Of a stretch of 64,000 nucleotides of DNA, positions 24,250 through 32,801 are shown piece after piece. The notes beneath the pieces were generated by a model. The model did no database searches, had not been told where the DNA came from, and was given only the letters and a program-made list of their open reading frames with translations. Source of the DNA: Dorea_D hominis (GTDB taxonomy: Bacteria; Bacillota; Clostridia; Lachnospirales; Lachnospiraceae); contig NZ_JACOOY010000003.1 in assembly GCF_014287705.1 (NCBI RefSeq), positions 1 to 64,000 of the forward strand, read 5' to 3'. A program made the translations under genes and the position numbers. How positions within the stretch are numbered: the first letter of the stretch is position 1; each line of letters starts with the position of its first letter.

Positions 24250-24809
24250 ATGATGTTGAAAATGATTTCCTGTGGCTGAAAGATGCAGGAGTTGCGATAC
24301 CTGTATATAATATCAGTGAACCGAAGCTTCCGCTGGTGATAAGCGAGAACCGCAATCTGTTCAAATTATTTTTCTCGGATGTAGGATTGCTGACAAGCCG
24401 GTATTCAAATCAGGTGAAAATGTCGATATTAAATAAAGATAAAGCCATCAACAATGGTGCACTATTTGAAAATATGGTCGCACAGGAACTATTAGCAAAA
24501 GGGCATAAAGAATATTATTTTAATAGCAAAAAGCAAGGAGAACTGGACTTTGTAATAGAACTGGATGGAAAAGTAGTTCCGTTGGAAATTAAATCGGGAA
24601 AAGATTATAAACGTCATTCCGCGTTAAATAACGTGCTGGAATGTGAGGAATATCAGATTTCAGAAGGATATATTTTCTCAGAAGGAAATGTTGAGACTGT
24701 CGGACGGAAAGTTTATATGCCGATTTATATGATTATGTTTTTGGAAGAGAAGAAGATGGAAAATACAATATATAAACTGGATCTTAGTGGGCTTGCGAAC
24801 AGAATTTAG
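24201..24809 (+). pseudogene. 5'-truncated AAA/DUF4143 protein
   Basis: From about 24255 the frame reads DFLWLKDAGVAIPVYNISEP, LFKLFFSDVGLL, NGALFENMVAQEL and the nuclease-like ELDFVIELDGKVVPLEIKSGK, i.e. the complete C-terminal DUF4143 part of ATPases with an AAA_14 domain. The N-terminal 200 or so residues with the Walker motifs are missing. What replaces them is repetitive sequence shared with the 33-bp repeat. No good ribosome site precedes the possible starts. It is most likely a remnant; PD-(D/E)xK-like residues are still present. Confidence 0.75.
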
Positions 24810-24928
24810 AGAATATCATTTAGAAAACCAGCCACCCTCCGGAAAAGTAACGAATCAATGCTGTCTTTTTCGAAGAATGGCTGGTAAAAAAATGCTGTTT
24901 AAGTTTTTAATAAAGCAGGATGGATGTC

Positions 24929-25174
24929 CTAGTTCTCGTTTAATGCCTGGCGAAGCGCATGTGCAAGCTGATCTGGGCAGGATGTTGCTTTGCTGCCGCA
25001 GGTGATTCCCTCTAAGCGGGAAATTGCTTCGTTAGCATCCATTCCGCGAACGAGACTGCTGAGTCCTTTTGTATTTCCGTTGCATCCGCCGAGAAATTCA
25101 ACGTTTTTGATGGTAGTTCCGTCAAGTTCAACGTGAATTAACTGGGAACAGACACCGGTTGGTCTATAATCCAT
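24929..25174 (-). CDS. TSCPD-domain protein (TIGR03905-like)
   Basis: The 81-residue protein contains GVCSQLIHVELDGTTIKNVEF, GGCNGNTKG and the diagnostic C-terminal TSCPDQLA. TSCPD domains occur at the end of class II ribonucleotide reductases and as stand-alone small proteins in clostridia; conserved cysteines may bind metal. Function unknown. GGAGGTAATTACC precedes the ATG on the minus strand. Confidence 0.85.
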   Translation of the reverse strand: MDYRPTGVCSQLIHVELDGTTIKNVEFLGGCNGNTKGLSSLVRGMDANEAISRLEGITCGSKATSCPDQLAHALRQALNEN

Positions 25175-25391
25175 GGTAATTACCTCCTGATATATTAATG
25201 TGGATGAAAGTATCCAATGCGCATTATAACAGAGTTGGAAAAGAAAAGCTACAGGAAATCTTTTAAAATTAACCGTTCCTGTGTTATACTGAAATCTCAG
25301 GTTGTATGAGTATGCATTTTCTGTTTTATACAGAATACAAGGCAGGATTATAATAAAATTATTTTTAAATTATGAAGAGAGGAACGAAATT

Positions 25392-26084
25392 ATGATAGGT
25401 ATTATCGGAGCAATGGAAGAAGAAGTCGCTGCATTAAAAGAAGCGATGCAGGTCGAGTCTGTAACAGAGTACGCATCTATGACATTTTGTAAAGGCGTTT
25501 TATGCGGGAAGGAAGTTGTGATTGTCCGCAGTGGAATCGGTAAAGTAAATGCAGGAATCTGTGCGCAGATTCTGGTAGATAAATTCGGCGTAAACGCATT
25601 GATCAACACGGGAATTGCGGGATCACTGAACGCGAAGATTGATATCGGGGACGTTGTAGTGTCCAAAGAAGCACTGCATCACGATATGGATGCGACAGAA
25701 TTTGGTGATCCGATTGGACAGGTGCCGCGTATGGATACACTGGCATTCCCGGCAGACGAGCATCTGATCAGGCTTGCAAAAGCGGCAAATGAAAAGGTAA
25801 ATCCGGATATTCATACATTTGTCGGAACGGTGGCGAGCGGTGATCAGTTTATTGCAAGCCAGGAAGCAAAAGATAAGATTGTAAATAATTTCCATGCTTA
25901 CTGTACAGAAATGGAAGGGGCTGCGATTGCGCATGCCGCATATCTGAACAAAGTTTCGTATGTCATTATTCGTGCTATTTCGGACAAAGCCGACAACAGC
26001 GCACATGTTGACTATCCGGAGTTTGAAAAGATGGCAATTGCCCGTAATATCAAGCTTGTACAGGAAATGCTGACATCTATGTAG
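25392..26084 (+). CDS. mtnN: 5'-methylthioadenosine/S-adenosylhomocysteine nucleosidase
   Basis: The 230-residue enzyme splits adenine from MTA and SAH. Visible family features: GAMEEEV at the N-terminus, SGIGKVNAG, NTGIAGSL, TEMEGAAIAH with the substrate-binding Glu, and AISDKAD with the catalytic Asp. The start has GAGAGGAACG before it; an in-frame codon 90 bases upstream has no homology. A TGT-TATACT extended -10 box lies at 25282-25290. A 30-base hairpin and a terminator follow the gene. Confidence 0.96.
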   Translation: MIGIIGAMEEEVAALKEAMQVESVTEYASMTFCKGVLCGKEVVIVRSGIGKVNAGICAQILVDKFGVNALINTGIAGSLNAKIDIGDVVVSKEALHHDMDATEFGDPIGQVPRMDTLAFPADEHLIRLAKAANEKVNPDIHTFVGTVASGDQFIASQEAKDKIVNNFHAYCTEMEGAAIAHAAYLNKVSYVIIRAISDKADNSAHVDYPEFEKMAIARNIKLVQEMLTSM

Positions 26085-26127
26085 ATAAGTCAGAAATTAT
26101 TTTGTGACATAAGAAAAGAAAATCGGA

Positions 26128-26157
26128 CAGTATGCGACAGATGCATGTCGAATACTG
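26128..26157 (+). promoter_or_regulatory. Stem-loop after mtnN
   Basis: CAGTAT-g-CGACA and TGTCG-a-ATACTG form an 11-bp stem with one G-A mismatch. No T-run follows; it may stabilise the mtnN mRNA 3' end. Confidence 0.4.
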
Positions 26158-26172
26158 GGGAACGAATTTTCG

Positions 26173-26222
26173 GCCCTCCTCTAAGATTTCAATTATAATG
26201 CTTAGAAAAGGAGGGCTTTTTT
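26173..26222 (+). terminator. Terminator whose 3' arm contains the next ribosome site
   Basis: GCCCTCCT (26173-26180) pairs with AGGAGGGC (26209-26216), followed by six T and then directly the ATG of the next gene. The AAGGAGG of the 3' arm is the only ribosome site of that gene, eight bases from its ATG. A TATAAT at 26194-26199 lies in the loop. Confidence 0.65.
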
Positions 26223-27152
26223 ATGTTGAAAATGATAGTAGAAAAACAAGTGCTGCTGATAATTGCGGGAGTGTTTATGGCATTGGGGATCGGGAGTAAA
26301 TGTGTGGTCGATGCGACGCTCAGAAAACTGGTGTATGGAGCGGGAAATATGAATAAAAGTACACATCCGTTTATCCGGCTGGTGCGGGCGAAATTTGAGC
26401 ATGCCTGTATGATCAGTGAGAAGGTGGAAAATGTAGGCGTTTTTGTGGATAAGTACCTGTATGAATACCGGGTGCTGGGGATACGTTTACATACGCTTCG
26501 GAGAATGGAGCGGATATCGGCAGTTTTATGTATTTGCTGCGGAGTGACCGGAGCAGGACTTCAGTATGTGCAGGATGGAGGAATGACGGATGTGGTACTT
26601 AAGACAGGTGCAATTGGGATCGGTGCAGGAATTTTTGTGTTTCTTTTTCATCTGACAACAGATGAAAAATATAAGCTGCAGGTAGCAAGAAACTATATGG
26701 TTGACTATCTGGAAAATATCTGTTTGCACCGGTATGAAAAGGCTTACCGGAAAGAGAAGGAAGAGAGCCAGAAAATGAAAGAGAAAGTGGTCGCAGCGAG
26801 TGTAGATGTTAGTATGAGCAAGAATATGGCAGTGAATGGAGAAAGTTCAGTTGTAGGAGTGGACATGTCTGCAGAAAAAAATGTGGGGACGTGTACAGAT
26901 ATGATGATGGAGAAAGCCGGAACGACAGGTACAGAGACATTTGCAAATAAATATCCAGAAAATGAAAATATAGTGGCAGCAAACGCAACAGTTACCCCAA
27001 TCCGGAAAGAACTGTCGAAAGGGGATTCGTCGGAAGAGAGTATTCTGAGGCAAAAGGAAGAAAAGGAAGAAAAGAAAGAAGAAAAAGAAGAGAAAAAGTC
27101 GGTGGACAAGGATGTCCTGATCCGACAGATTCTGGAAGAATTCATGGCGTAA
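26223..27152 (+). CDS. Membrane protein of unknown function
   Basis: The 309-residue protein has a helix at about 7-27, a soluble stretch, and two helices at about 98-118 and 123-145. The C-terminal half is hydrophilic, variable, rich in Ser, Glu and Met, and ends in a Glu/Lys run followed by DKDVLIRQILEEFMA. I do not recognise a family. Low complexity between 26760 and 27100 suggests a disordered cytoplasmic tail with a conserved end that may bind a partner. Its ribosome site is inside a terminator hairpin, so translation may depend on where transcription starts. Confidence 0.6.
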   Translation: MLKMIVEKQVLLIIAGVFMALGIGSKCVVDATLRKLVYGAGNMNKSTHPFIRLVRAKFEHACMISEKVENVGVFVDKYLYEYRVLGIRLHTLRRMERISAVLCICCGVTGAGLQYVQDGGMTDVVLKTGAIGIGAGIFVFLFHLTTDEKYKLQVARNYMVDYLENICLHRYEKAYRKEKEESQKMKEKVVAASVDVSMSKNMAVNGESSVVGVDMSAEKNVGTCTDMMMEKAGTTGTETFANKYPENENIVAANATVTPIRKELSKGDSSEESILRQKEEKEEKKEEKEEKKSVDKDVLIRQILEEFMA

Positions 27153-27342
27153 GCGAACTTAGCAGTAAGGAACAAGATCTGGGGTGTGGCAGGACTTATC
27201 TGGCGACACCCTATTATAACGTATTAAAACTTGCTATAATTTCCGTGATTTGTTAAAATTATGAAGAGAGTATGCATGTCCAAAGATATACGGATAATAA
27301 CCGGACAGACCAGTCATGCAGAGAGTATTGAGGATAAAATAC

Positions 27343-27930
27343 ATGGGTAAAATATATTATATGATGGGCAAGAGTTCTTCCGGGAAAGATACTTTATATA
27401 AAGAAGTATTGAAAGCACTGCCGAAGCTTAAGACACTGGTGCTCTATACAACCCGCCCGATCCGGGAGGGAGAACAAGAAGGCATAGAGTATCATTTTGT
27501 GACAGATGAAGAGCTGGAGCGATTTGAGAAAGCCGGAAAAATAATTGAAGAAAGAACTTATGATACCGTGTATGGAGCGTGGAAATATGCTACAATAGAA
27601 GACGGACAGATAAATCTTGCGGCATATGATTATCTGGTTATCGGAACACTGGAGTCCTATGCCGGAATGAAGAAGTGCTATGGAGCAGAGAATCTGGTTC
27701 CAATCTATATAGAAGTGGAAGATGGTGAACGGCTTTCGCGGGCACTTTCGCGGGAACGGCAGCAGGAGCAGCCGAAATATGAAGAGATGTGCCGGAGATT
27801 TCTGGCAGATCAGAAGGATTTTTCCGAAGAGAATCTGGAAGAGGCAGGCATCGTCCGACGCTATTACAACGATGATAAGGTACAATGTTTAGAAAAAATT
27901 ATAGGGGAAATACAAAATGGGAAGTTTTAA
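27343..27930 (+). CDS. Guanylate kinase-like protein
   Basis: The 195-residue protein starts at ATG 27343 behind TTGAGGA. It has the P-loop GKSSSGKDTL, LYTTRPIREGEQEGIEYHF (the GMP-binding TTR.PR.GE motif) and ERTYDTVYGAWKYA. It resembles a GMK paralogue; a housekeeping gmk normally has SGAGKGT, so the substrate may differ. The end overlaps holB by 14 bases, and the cluster holB-ricT-methyltransferase-rsmI is a conserved clostridial group often headed by thymidylate-kinase-like genes. An extended -10 box (TGCTATAAT) is at 27232-27240. Confidence 0.75.
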   Translation: MGKIYYMMGKSSSGKDTLYKEVLKALPKLKTLVLYTTRPIREGEQEGIEYHFVTDEELERFEKAGKIIEERTYDTVYGAWKYATIEDGQINLAAYDYLVIGTLESYAGMKKCYGAENLVPIYIEVEDGERLSRALSRERQQEQPKYEEMCRRFLADQKDFSEENLEEAGIVRRYYNDDKVQCLEKIIGEIQNGKF

Positions 27931-28906
27931 AGATGTGGTAGGCCACAAAGACATTATTCAATATCTGCATAATGCAATTTCAGAGGATCGCGTTTCACAT
28001 GCGTATATTCTGAATGGAGAGCGTGGATCGGGAAAGAAGCTGTTGGCGAGATTATTTGCCATGACACTTCTATGTGAAGAACACGGACCGGAGCCGTGTA
28101 ATCACTGTCATTCCTGCAAGCAGGCAGAGAGTGGGAATCATCCGGATATTATTACGGTTACACATGACAAGCCGAATACGATCAGTGTAGATGATATCCG
28201 TGTTCAAGTGAATAATACGATCGATGTCAAACCATATCAGGGACCATATAAGATTTATATTATCCCGGAGGCAGACAAGATGACGGTGCAGGCACAGAAT
28301 GCCCTGCTTAAGACAATCGAGGAACCGCCGAAGTATGCAGTAATCTTACTGTTGACAGAGAATGCGGAACTTCTGCTTCCGACGATTAATTCCAGATGCG
28401 TTATGCTGAAGCTTCGTTATATCAAAGATAAACTGATCAAAAAATATTTGATGGAGAATCTGGAGATTCCGGACTACAAAGCGGAAGTATGTACTGCATT
28501 TGCACAGGGAAACATGGGCAAAGCAATCATGCTGGCAAATTCCGATCATTTTAATGAGATCCGTGAGGAGGCAATCCAGCTCCTTAAGTACATTCATGAG
28601 ATGGAGTTAAGCGAGATTGTGGATGCAGTGAGCCACATTTCTGTATACAAACTGGAAATCACAGATTATCTGGATATTATCATGATCTGGTACCGTGATG
28701 TCCTAATGTACAAAGCAACGAAAGATCTGGACAAAGTGGTATTCAAAGACCAGATAAAATACATTAAGGAACAGGCACAGAAGAGTTCCTATGAGGGAAT
28801 TGAACTGATTTTAGAAAGTCTGGAAAAAGCAAAGACAAGATTGAAAGCGAATGTAAACTTCGATCTGGTTATGGAGCTTTTATTCCTTACGATAAAGGAG
28901 AATTAG
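27917..28906 (+). CDS. holB: DNA polymerase III subunit delta'
   Basis: The 329-residue clamp-loader subunit has the P-loop GERGSGKK, a four-Cys zinc site (CNHCHSCKQ plus an earlier Cys), the sequence KMTVQAQNALLKTIEEPP and the SRC motif in NSRCVML, all typical of DnaX-like clamp-loader proteins. It helps load the sliding clamp on DNA. It overlaps the preceding kinase gene by 14 bases, and ricT follows after four bases. Confidence 0.93.
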   Translation: MGSFKDVVGHKDIIQYLHNAISEDRVSHAYILNGERGSGKKLLARLFAMTLLCEEHGPEPCNHCHSCKQAESGNHPDIITVTHDKPNTISVDDIRVQVNNTIDVKPYQGPYKIYIIPEADKMTVQAQNALLKTIEEPPKYAVILLLTENAELLLPTINSRCVMLKLRYIKDKLIKKYLMENLEIPDYKAEVCTAFAQGNMGKAIMLANSDHFNEIREEAIQLLKYIHEMELSEIVDAVSHISVYKLEITDYLDIIMIWYRDVLMYKATKDLDKVVFKDQIKYIKEQAQKSSYEGIELILESLEKAKTRLKANVNFDLVMELLFLTIKEN

Positions 28907-28910
28907 TACG

Positions 28911-29822
28911 ATGACAAAAGTAATAGGTGTAAGATTCAGAACAGCGGGAAAGATCTACTTCTTTGCACCGGGAAAGCTGAATATACAAACCGGAGATAAA
29001 GTAATTGTAGAGACTGCCCGCGGGGTAGAATTTGGTACGGTTGTAACCGGAGAAAAGGAAGTGGAGGATGACAAGATCATGCAGCCACTGAAGCCGGTGA
29101 TCCGTATTGCAACCGCAGAAGATAAGAAGAAGGATGCCAAGAACAGAGACAAAGAAAAAGAAGCTTTTGGCATTTGTTTGGAGAAGATCCGCAAACACGG
29201 TCTGGAGATGAAGCTGATTGATGCGGAGTATACATTTGACAATAATAAAGTGCTGTTTTATTTTACAGCAGATGGAAGAATCGATTTTCGTGAACTGGTC
29301 AAAGATCTGGCAAGTGTGTTCCGTACGAGAATTGAATTACGTCAGATTGGAGTAAGAGACGAGACAAAGATCCGTGGAGGAATCGGAATCTGCGGACGTC
29401 CGTTATGTTGTCACACTTATTTATCAGAGTTTGCGCCGGTATCGATTAAGATGGCAAAAGAGCAGAATCTTTCTTTGAATCCGACAAAGATTTCAGGTGT
29501 GTGCGGACGACTGATGTGCTGTCTGACGAATGAGGAAGAGACTTACGAAGAGCTGAACAGTCATTTACCATCTAATGGAGATCATGTGACAACACCAGAA
29601 GGGCTTAGAGGGGATGTACAGTCCGTGAATGTCCTGCGTCAGCTTGTAAAAGTAGTTGTTACGCTGGACAATGATGAAAAAGAGATCCGTGAGTACAAAG
29701 CAACCGAATTAAAATTTAAACCAAGACGCCGGAAGAAAGAACAGAAGTTATCTAAAGAAGAGATGGCAGAGCTTAAGGCATTGGAAGGAAAACGTGGAGA
29801 TTCTAAGTTAGATGATAATTAA
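28911..29822 (+). CDS. ricT: RicT/YaaT, PSP1-domain iron-sulphur protein
   Basis: The 303-residue protein has a PSP1 domain with six conserved cysteines: Cys161, 166, 167 in GICGRPLCC and Cys198, 203, 204 in GVCGRLMCC. In Bacillus subtilis RicT forms a complex with RicA and RicF that binds Fe-S clusters and works with RNase Y in mRNA maturation and with sporulation and competence control. The C-terminal 40 residues are a Lys/Glu tail. The gene follows holB as in B. subtilis and overlaps the methyltransferase gene by 11 bases. Confidence 0.93.
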   Translation: MTKVIGVRFRTAGKIYFFAPGKLNIQTGDKVIVETARGVEFGTVVTGEKEVEDDKIMQPLKPVIRIATAEDKKKDAKNRDKEKEAFGICLEKIRKHGLEMKLIDAEYTFDNNKVLFYFTADGRIDFRELVKDLASVFRTRIELRQIGVRDETKIRGGIGICGRPLCCHTYLSEFAPVSIKMAKEQNLSLNPTKISGVCGRLMCCLTNEEETYEELNSHLPSNGDHVTTPEGLRGDVQSVNVLRQLVKVVVTLDNDEKEIREYKATELKFKPRRRKKEQKLSKEEMAELKALEGKRGDSKLDDN

Positions 29823-30552
29823 TCAAAAACCGGAAGAACGGCTGGATGATCTGCAGATCAAAGGGTATAAGATATTGCAGAATCCGGGACGCTTCTGTTT
29901 CGGGATGGATGCGGTGCTCTTATCTGCATTTGCAGATGTAAAGAAGAATGAGAGAGCGCTGGATTTGGGAACGGGAACGGGCATCCTGCCGATTCTGTTA
30001 CATGCAAAATATAAGGGACAGCATTACACCGGGCTTGAAATCCAGCCGGAGAGTGCAGATATGGCAAGGCGAAGCGTAGCGTATAACAGTCTGGAAGACA
30101 AGATAGATATTGTAACAGGAGATATAAAAGAGGCGGCGGAACAATTCGGACCAGCCTCTTTTGATGTTATTACGACAAATCCGCCGTATATGATCGGAGA
30201 GCATGGTCTGAAAAATGAAAAAGAAGCACTGTACATTGCAAGACATGAAGCACTGTGTACACTGGATGATGTTCTGGCGCAGAGTGCGAAAGTGCTGAAA
30301 GTAAAAGGCCGTTTTTATATGGTGCATCGTCCGTTCAGACTGCCGGAGATCATGACGAAGATGTGTAACTATGGTCTGGAGCCGAAGAGAATGCGGCTGG
30401 TATATCCTTATGTGGACAAAGAACCAAATATGGTTCTGATCGAGGGAAGAAAAGGCGGTAATCCGAGAATGACAGTGGAGGCACCGTTGATCGTATATGA
30501 AAAAGATGGCAGTTATACACAAGAACTTTTGAAACTGTACGCAGGTGAATAG
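29812..30552 (+). CDS. tRNA1(Val) A37 N6-methyltransferase-like (TrmN6/YfiC)
   Basis: The 246-residue class I methyltransferase has the SAM loop DLGTGTGILPI and the catalytic NPPY in VITTNPPYM, the signature of N6-adenine methyltransferases acting on nucleic acid. N-terminal DDLQIKGYKILQNPGRFCFG is the family's usual opening. The start lies inside the end of ricT. This gene is the standard neighbour of ricT and rsmI in clostridia. Confidence 0.9.
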   Translation: MIINQKPEERLDDLQIKGYKILQNPGRFCFGMDAVLLSAFADVKKNERALDLGTGTGILPILLHAKYKGQHYTGLEIQPESADMARRSVAYNSLEDKIDIVTGDIKEAAEQFGPASFDVITTNPPYMIGEHGLKNEKEALYIARHEALCTLDDVLAQSAKVLKVKGRFYMVHRPFRLPEIMTKMCNYGLEPKRMRLVYPYVDKEPNMVLIEGRKGGNPRMTVEAPLIVYEKDGSYTQELLKLYAGE

Positions 30553-30671
30553 GCGACAGGTCATTTATAAGTGATTCTGCCGGGCGAATGATAGAGAAGT
30601 TTACTGGAATTGCCAGTCAGGAATTGTATGGATTCAATTTAAAAATTTATAATTAAAAAAGGAGACAGAAG

Positions 30672-31508
30672 ATGGCAGGAACCTTATATTTATGTGCAAC
30701 GCCGATCGGCAACCTGGAAGATATGACATTTCGTGCAGTGCGGATGCTGGGCGAAGTAGATTTGATCGCGGCGGAGGATACGAGAAACAGTATCAAGCTT
30801 CTAAATCATTTTGAAATAAAGACACCGATGACAAGTTATCATGAATATAATAAGATCGATAAGGGACATTATCTTGTAAGACGATTACTGGAAGGCGAAG
30901 ATATTGCACTTATCACGGATGCAGGCACACCGGGTATCTCAGATCCGGGCGAGGAGCTTGTGAAAATGTGTCACGAAGCGGGTGTGACCGTGACGGCACT
31001 TCCGGGAGCGGCTGCATGTATCACCGCGCTTACCATTTCCGGACTGGGAACGAGAAGATTTGCATTTGAAGCATTTTTCCCCACCGATAAAAAAGAACGT
31101 CAGGACATATTAGAAGAGTTAAAAAATGAGACGAGAACAATGATCTTATACGAAGCACCGCACCGGCTTGTGCGAACACTGAAATTGTTAAATGAGACAC
31201 TGGGGAACAGGAATGTCAGCATTTGCAGAGAGTTGACGAAGAAGCATGAGACGGTATTCAAGACGACGCTTGCAGATGCACTTGCTTATTATGAAGAAAA
31301 TACACCAAAGGGCGAGTGTGTGATCGTGCTGGAAGGAAAGAGCCGACAGGAGATCCGTGAGCAGGAGACTGCAAAATGGGAAGAGATGAGCATCGAAGAT
31401 CATATGGAACATTACCTGAAAATGGGAATAGATAAAAAGGACGCCATGAAAAAGGTGGCAAAAGACCGTGGCGTGAGCAAAAGAGACATTTACCAGGCAC
31501 TGCTGTAG
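30672..31508 (+). CDS. rsmI: 16S rRNA (cytidine-1402-2'-O)-methyltransferase
   Basis: The 278-residue tetrapyrrole-methylase-fold enzyme shows LYLCATPIGNLEDMTFRA, AAEDTRNS, ITDAGTPGISDPGEEL and ALPGAAACITAL, all diagnostic of RsmI, which methylates C1402 in the decoding centre of 16S rRNA. The C-terminal small domain ends GVSKRDIYQALL. AAAAGGAGAC stands before the ATG. A 119-base gap without a gene separates it from the methyltransferase gene. Confidence 0.96.
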   Translation: MAGTLYLCATPIGNLEDMTFRAVRMLGEVDLIAAEDTRNSIKLLNHFEIKTPMTSYHEYNKIDKGHYLVRRLLEGEDIALITDAGTPGISDPGEELVKMCHEAGVTVTALPGAAACITALTISGLGTRRFAFEAFFPTDKKERQDILEELKNETRTMILYEAPHRLVRTLKLLNETLGNRNVSICRELTKKHETVFKTTLADALAYYEENTPKGECVIVLEGKSRQEIREQETAKWEEMSIEDHMEHYLKMGIDKKDAMKKVAKDRGVSKRDIYQALL

Positions 31509-31535
31509 CGTGCAGGTTGTACAGGAGGGAGAAAG

Positions 31536-32648
31536 ATGGCAGGAGTATCATTGAAGCACATTTGCAAAACTTATCCAAATGGATTTGAGGCGGTAAAAGA
31601 TTTTAATCTGGAAATAAAGGATAAAGAATTTCTGATTTTTGTCGGGCCATCAGGATGCGGAAAGTCTACGACACTCCGTATGATCGCAGGTTTGGAGGAG
31701 ATTACTTCCGGAGAATTGAAAATTGGAGATACGGTTGTTAATGATGTAGAGCCGAAGGACAGGGATATTGCTATGGTATTTCAGAATTACGCGTTATATC
31801 CGCATATGACAGTTTATGAAAATATGGCATTTGGACTGAAACTTCGGAAGGTGCCGAAAGACCAGATAGATAAGATGGTGAAAGAAGCTGCAAAAATCCT
31901 GGATTTGGAGCAACTCCTTGATCGGAAACCAAAGGCATTATCAGGAGGACAGAGACAGCGTGTAGCGATGGGAAGAGCAATCGTGTGCAACCCGAAAGTG
32001 TTTTTGATGGATGAACCATTATCCAATCTGGATGCAAAATTGCGTGGACAGATGCGGATTGAAATTTCTAAATTGCATCAGCGTCTGGAAACAACGATTA
32101 TTTATGTTACACACGATCAGACAGAAGCGATGACTCTGGGAACACGAATTGTTGTTATGAATGCCGGCGTGATCCAGCAGGTAGACACACCGCAGAAATT
32201 ATACGAAGAACCAGGTAATATGTTCGTTGCCGGATTTATCGGATCGCCACAGATGAATTTTCTGGATGCGGTGTGCCAGGTGGAGGACGACGATGTGTAT
32301 CTGACGATCGGAGAAATGAAACTTCGCCTGCCGGAAACAAAGGCAGAGAAATTAAAAGCCGGTGGATACGATGGAAAGACGGTTGTTCTTGGAATCCGTC
32401 CGGAAGATCTGCATGACGAATCGGAATTTGTTGAAAGTTCACAGGGTACAGCTCTGAAAGCGAAAATCCGGGTATATGAAATGGTGGGAGCGGAAGTTTT
32501 CCTGTGTTTTGAATATGAAGGAACAAATATGACGGCGAGAGTAGCACCGAAGACAGCCGCAAGAACCGGAGATATTGTAAAATTTGCTCTGGATGCGGAT
32601 AAAATCCATGTATTTGATAAAGATACAGAAAAGACGATCACTAATTAA
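31536..32648 (+). CDS. Orphan sugar ABC transporter ATPase (MsmK/UgpC/MalK type)
   Basis: The 370-residue protein has Walker A GPSGCGKST, Q-loop VFQNYALYPHMTV, signature LSGGQRQR, Walker B VFLMDEPLSNLD and a C-terminal TOBE/regulatory part with LGIRPEDL. This is the multi-task ATPase class that powers several CUT1 sugar importers. No permease or binding protein is near, which fits a shared ATPase serving transporters elsewhere, as MsmX does in Bacillus. AGGAGGGAG precedes the ATG. Confidence 0.9.
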   Translation: MAGVSLKHICKTYPNGFEAVKDFNLEIKDKEFLIFVGPSGCGKSTTLRMIAGLEEITSGELKIGDTVVNDVEPKDRDIAMVFQNYALYPHMTVYENMAFGLKLRKVPKDQIDKMVKEAAKILDLEQLLDRKPKALSGGQRQRVAMGRAIVCNPKVFLMDEPLSNLDAKLRGQMRIEISKLHQRLETTIIYVTHDQTEAMTLGTRIVVMNAGVIQQVDTPQKLYEEPGNMFVAGFIGSPQMNFLDAVCQVEDDDVYLTIGEMKLRLPETKAEKLKAGGYDGKTVVLGIRPEDLHDESEFVESSQGTALKAKIRVYEMVGAEVFLCFEYEGTNMTARVAPKTAARTGDIVKFALDADKIHVFDKDTEKTITN

Positions 32649-32687
32649 GGTCAGATTGTGTTGAATTGTACTTTTTCAATGAATAGT

Positions 32688-32716
32688 TAGACACTTATAC
32701 TTTACTATGCTAAAAT
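32688..32716 (+). promoter_or_regulatory. Promoter of the aconitase-family gene
   Basis: TAGACA at 32688-32693, 17-base spacer, TAAAAT at 32711-32716 with TGC before it. The gene starts 86 bases downstream, leaving a leader of about 80 bases. Confidence 0.5.
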
Positions 32717-32801
32717 GGAAGAGCGTGTAACAAAAGGGGCGGTTGTGTCAGAGAGAACAGCCCATATGAAGTACAGGAAAGATTAGGAGGACAGACAGAA
32801 C

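Noticed and set aside
24094..24279. 60-codon frame over the 33-bp repeats
   Set aside because: It consists only of translated repeat units, lacks a ribosome site and stops just after the repeats; kept as a repeat, not as a gene.
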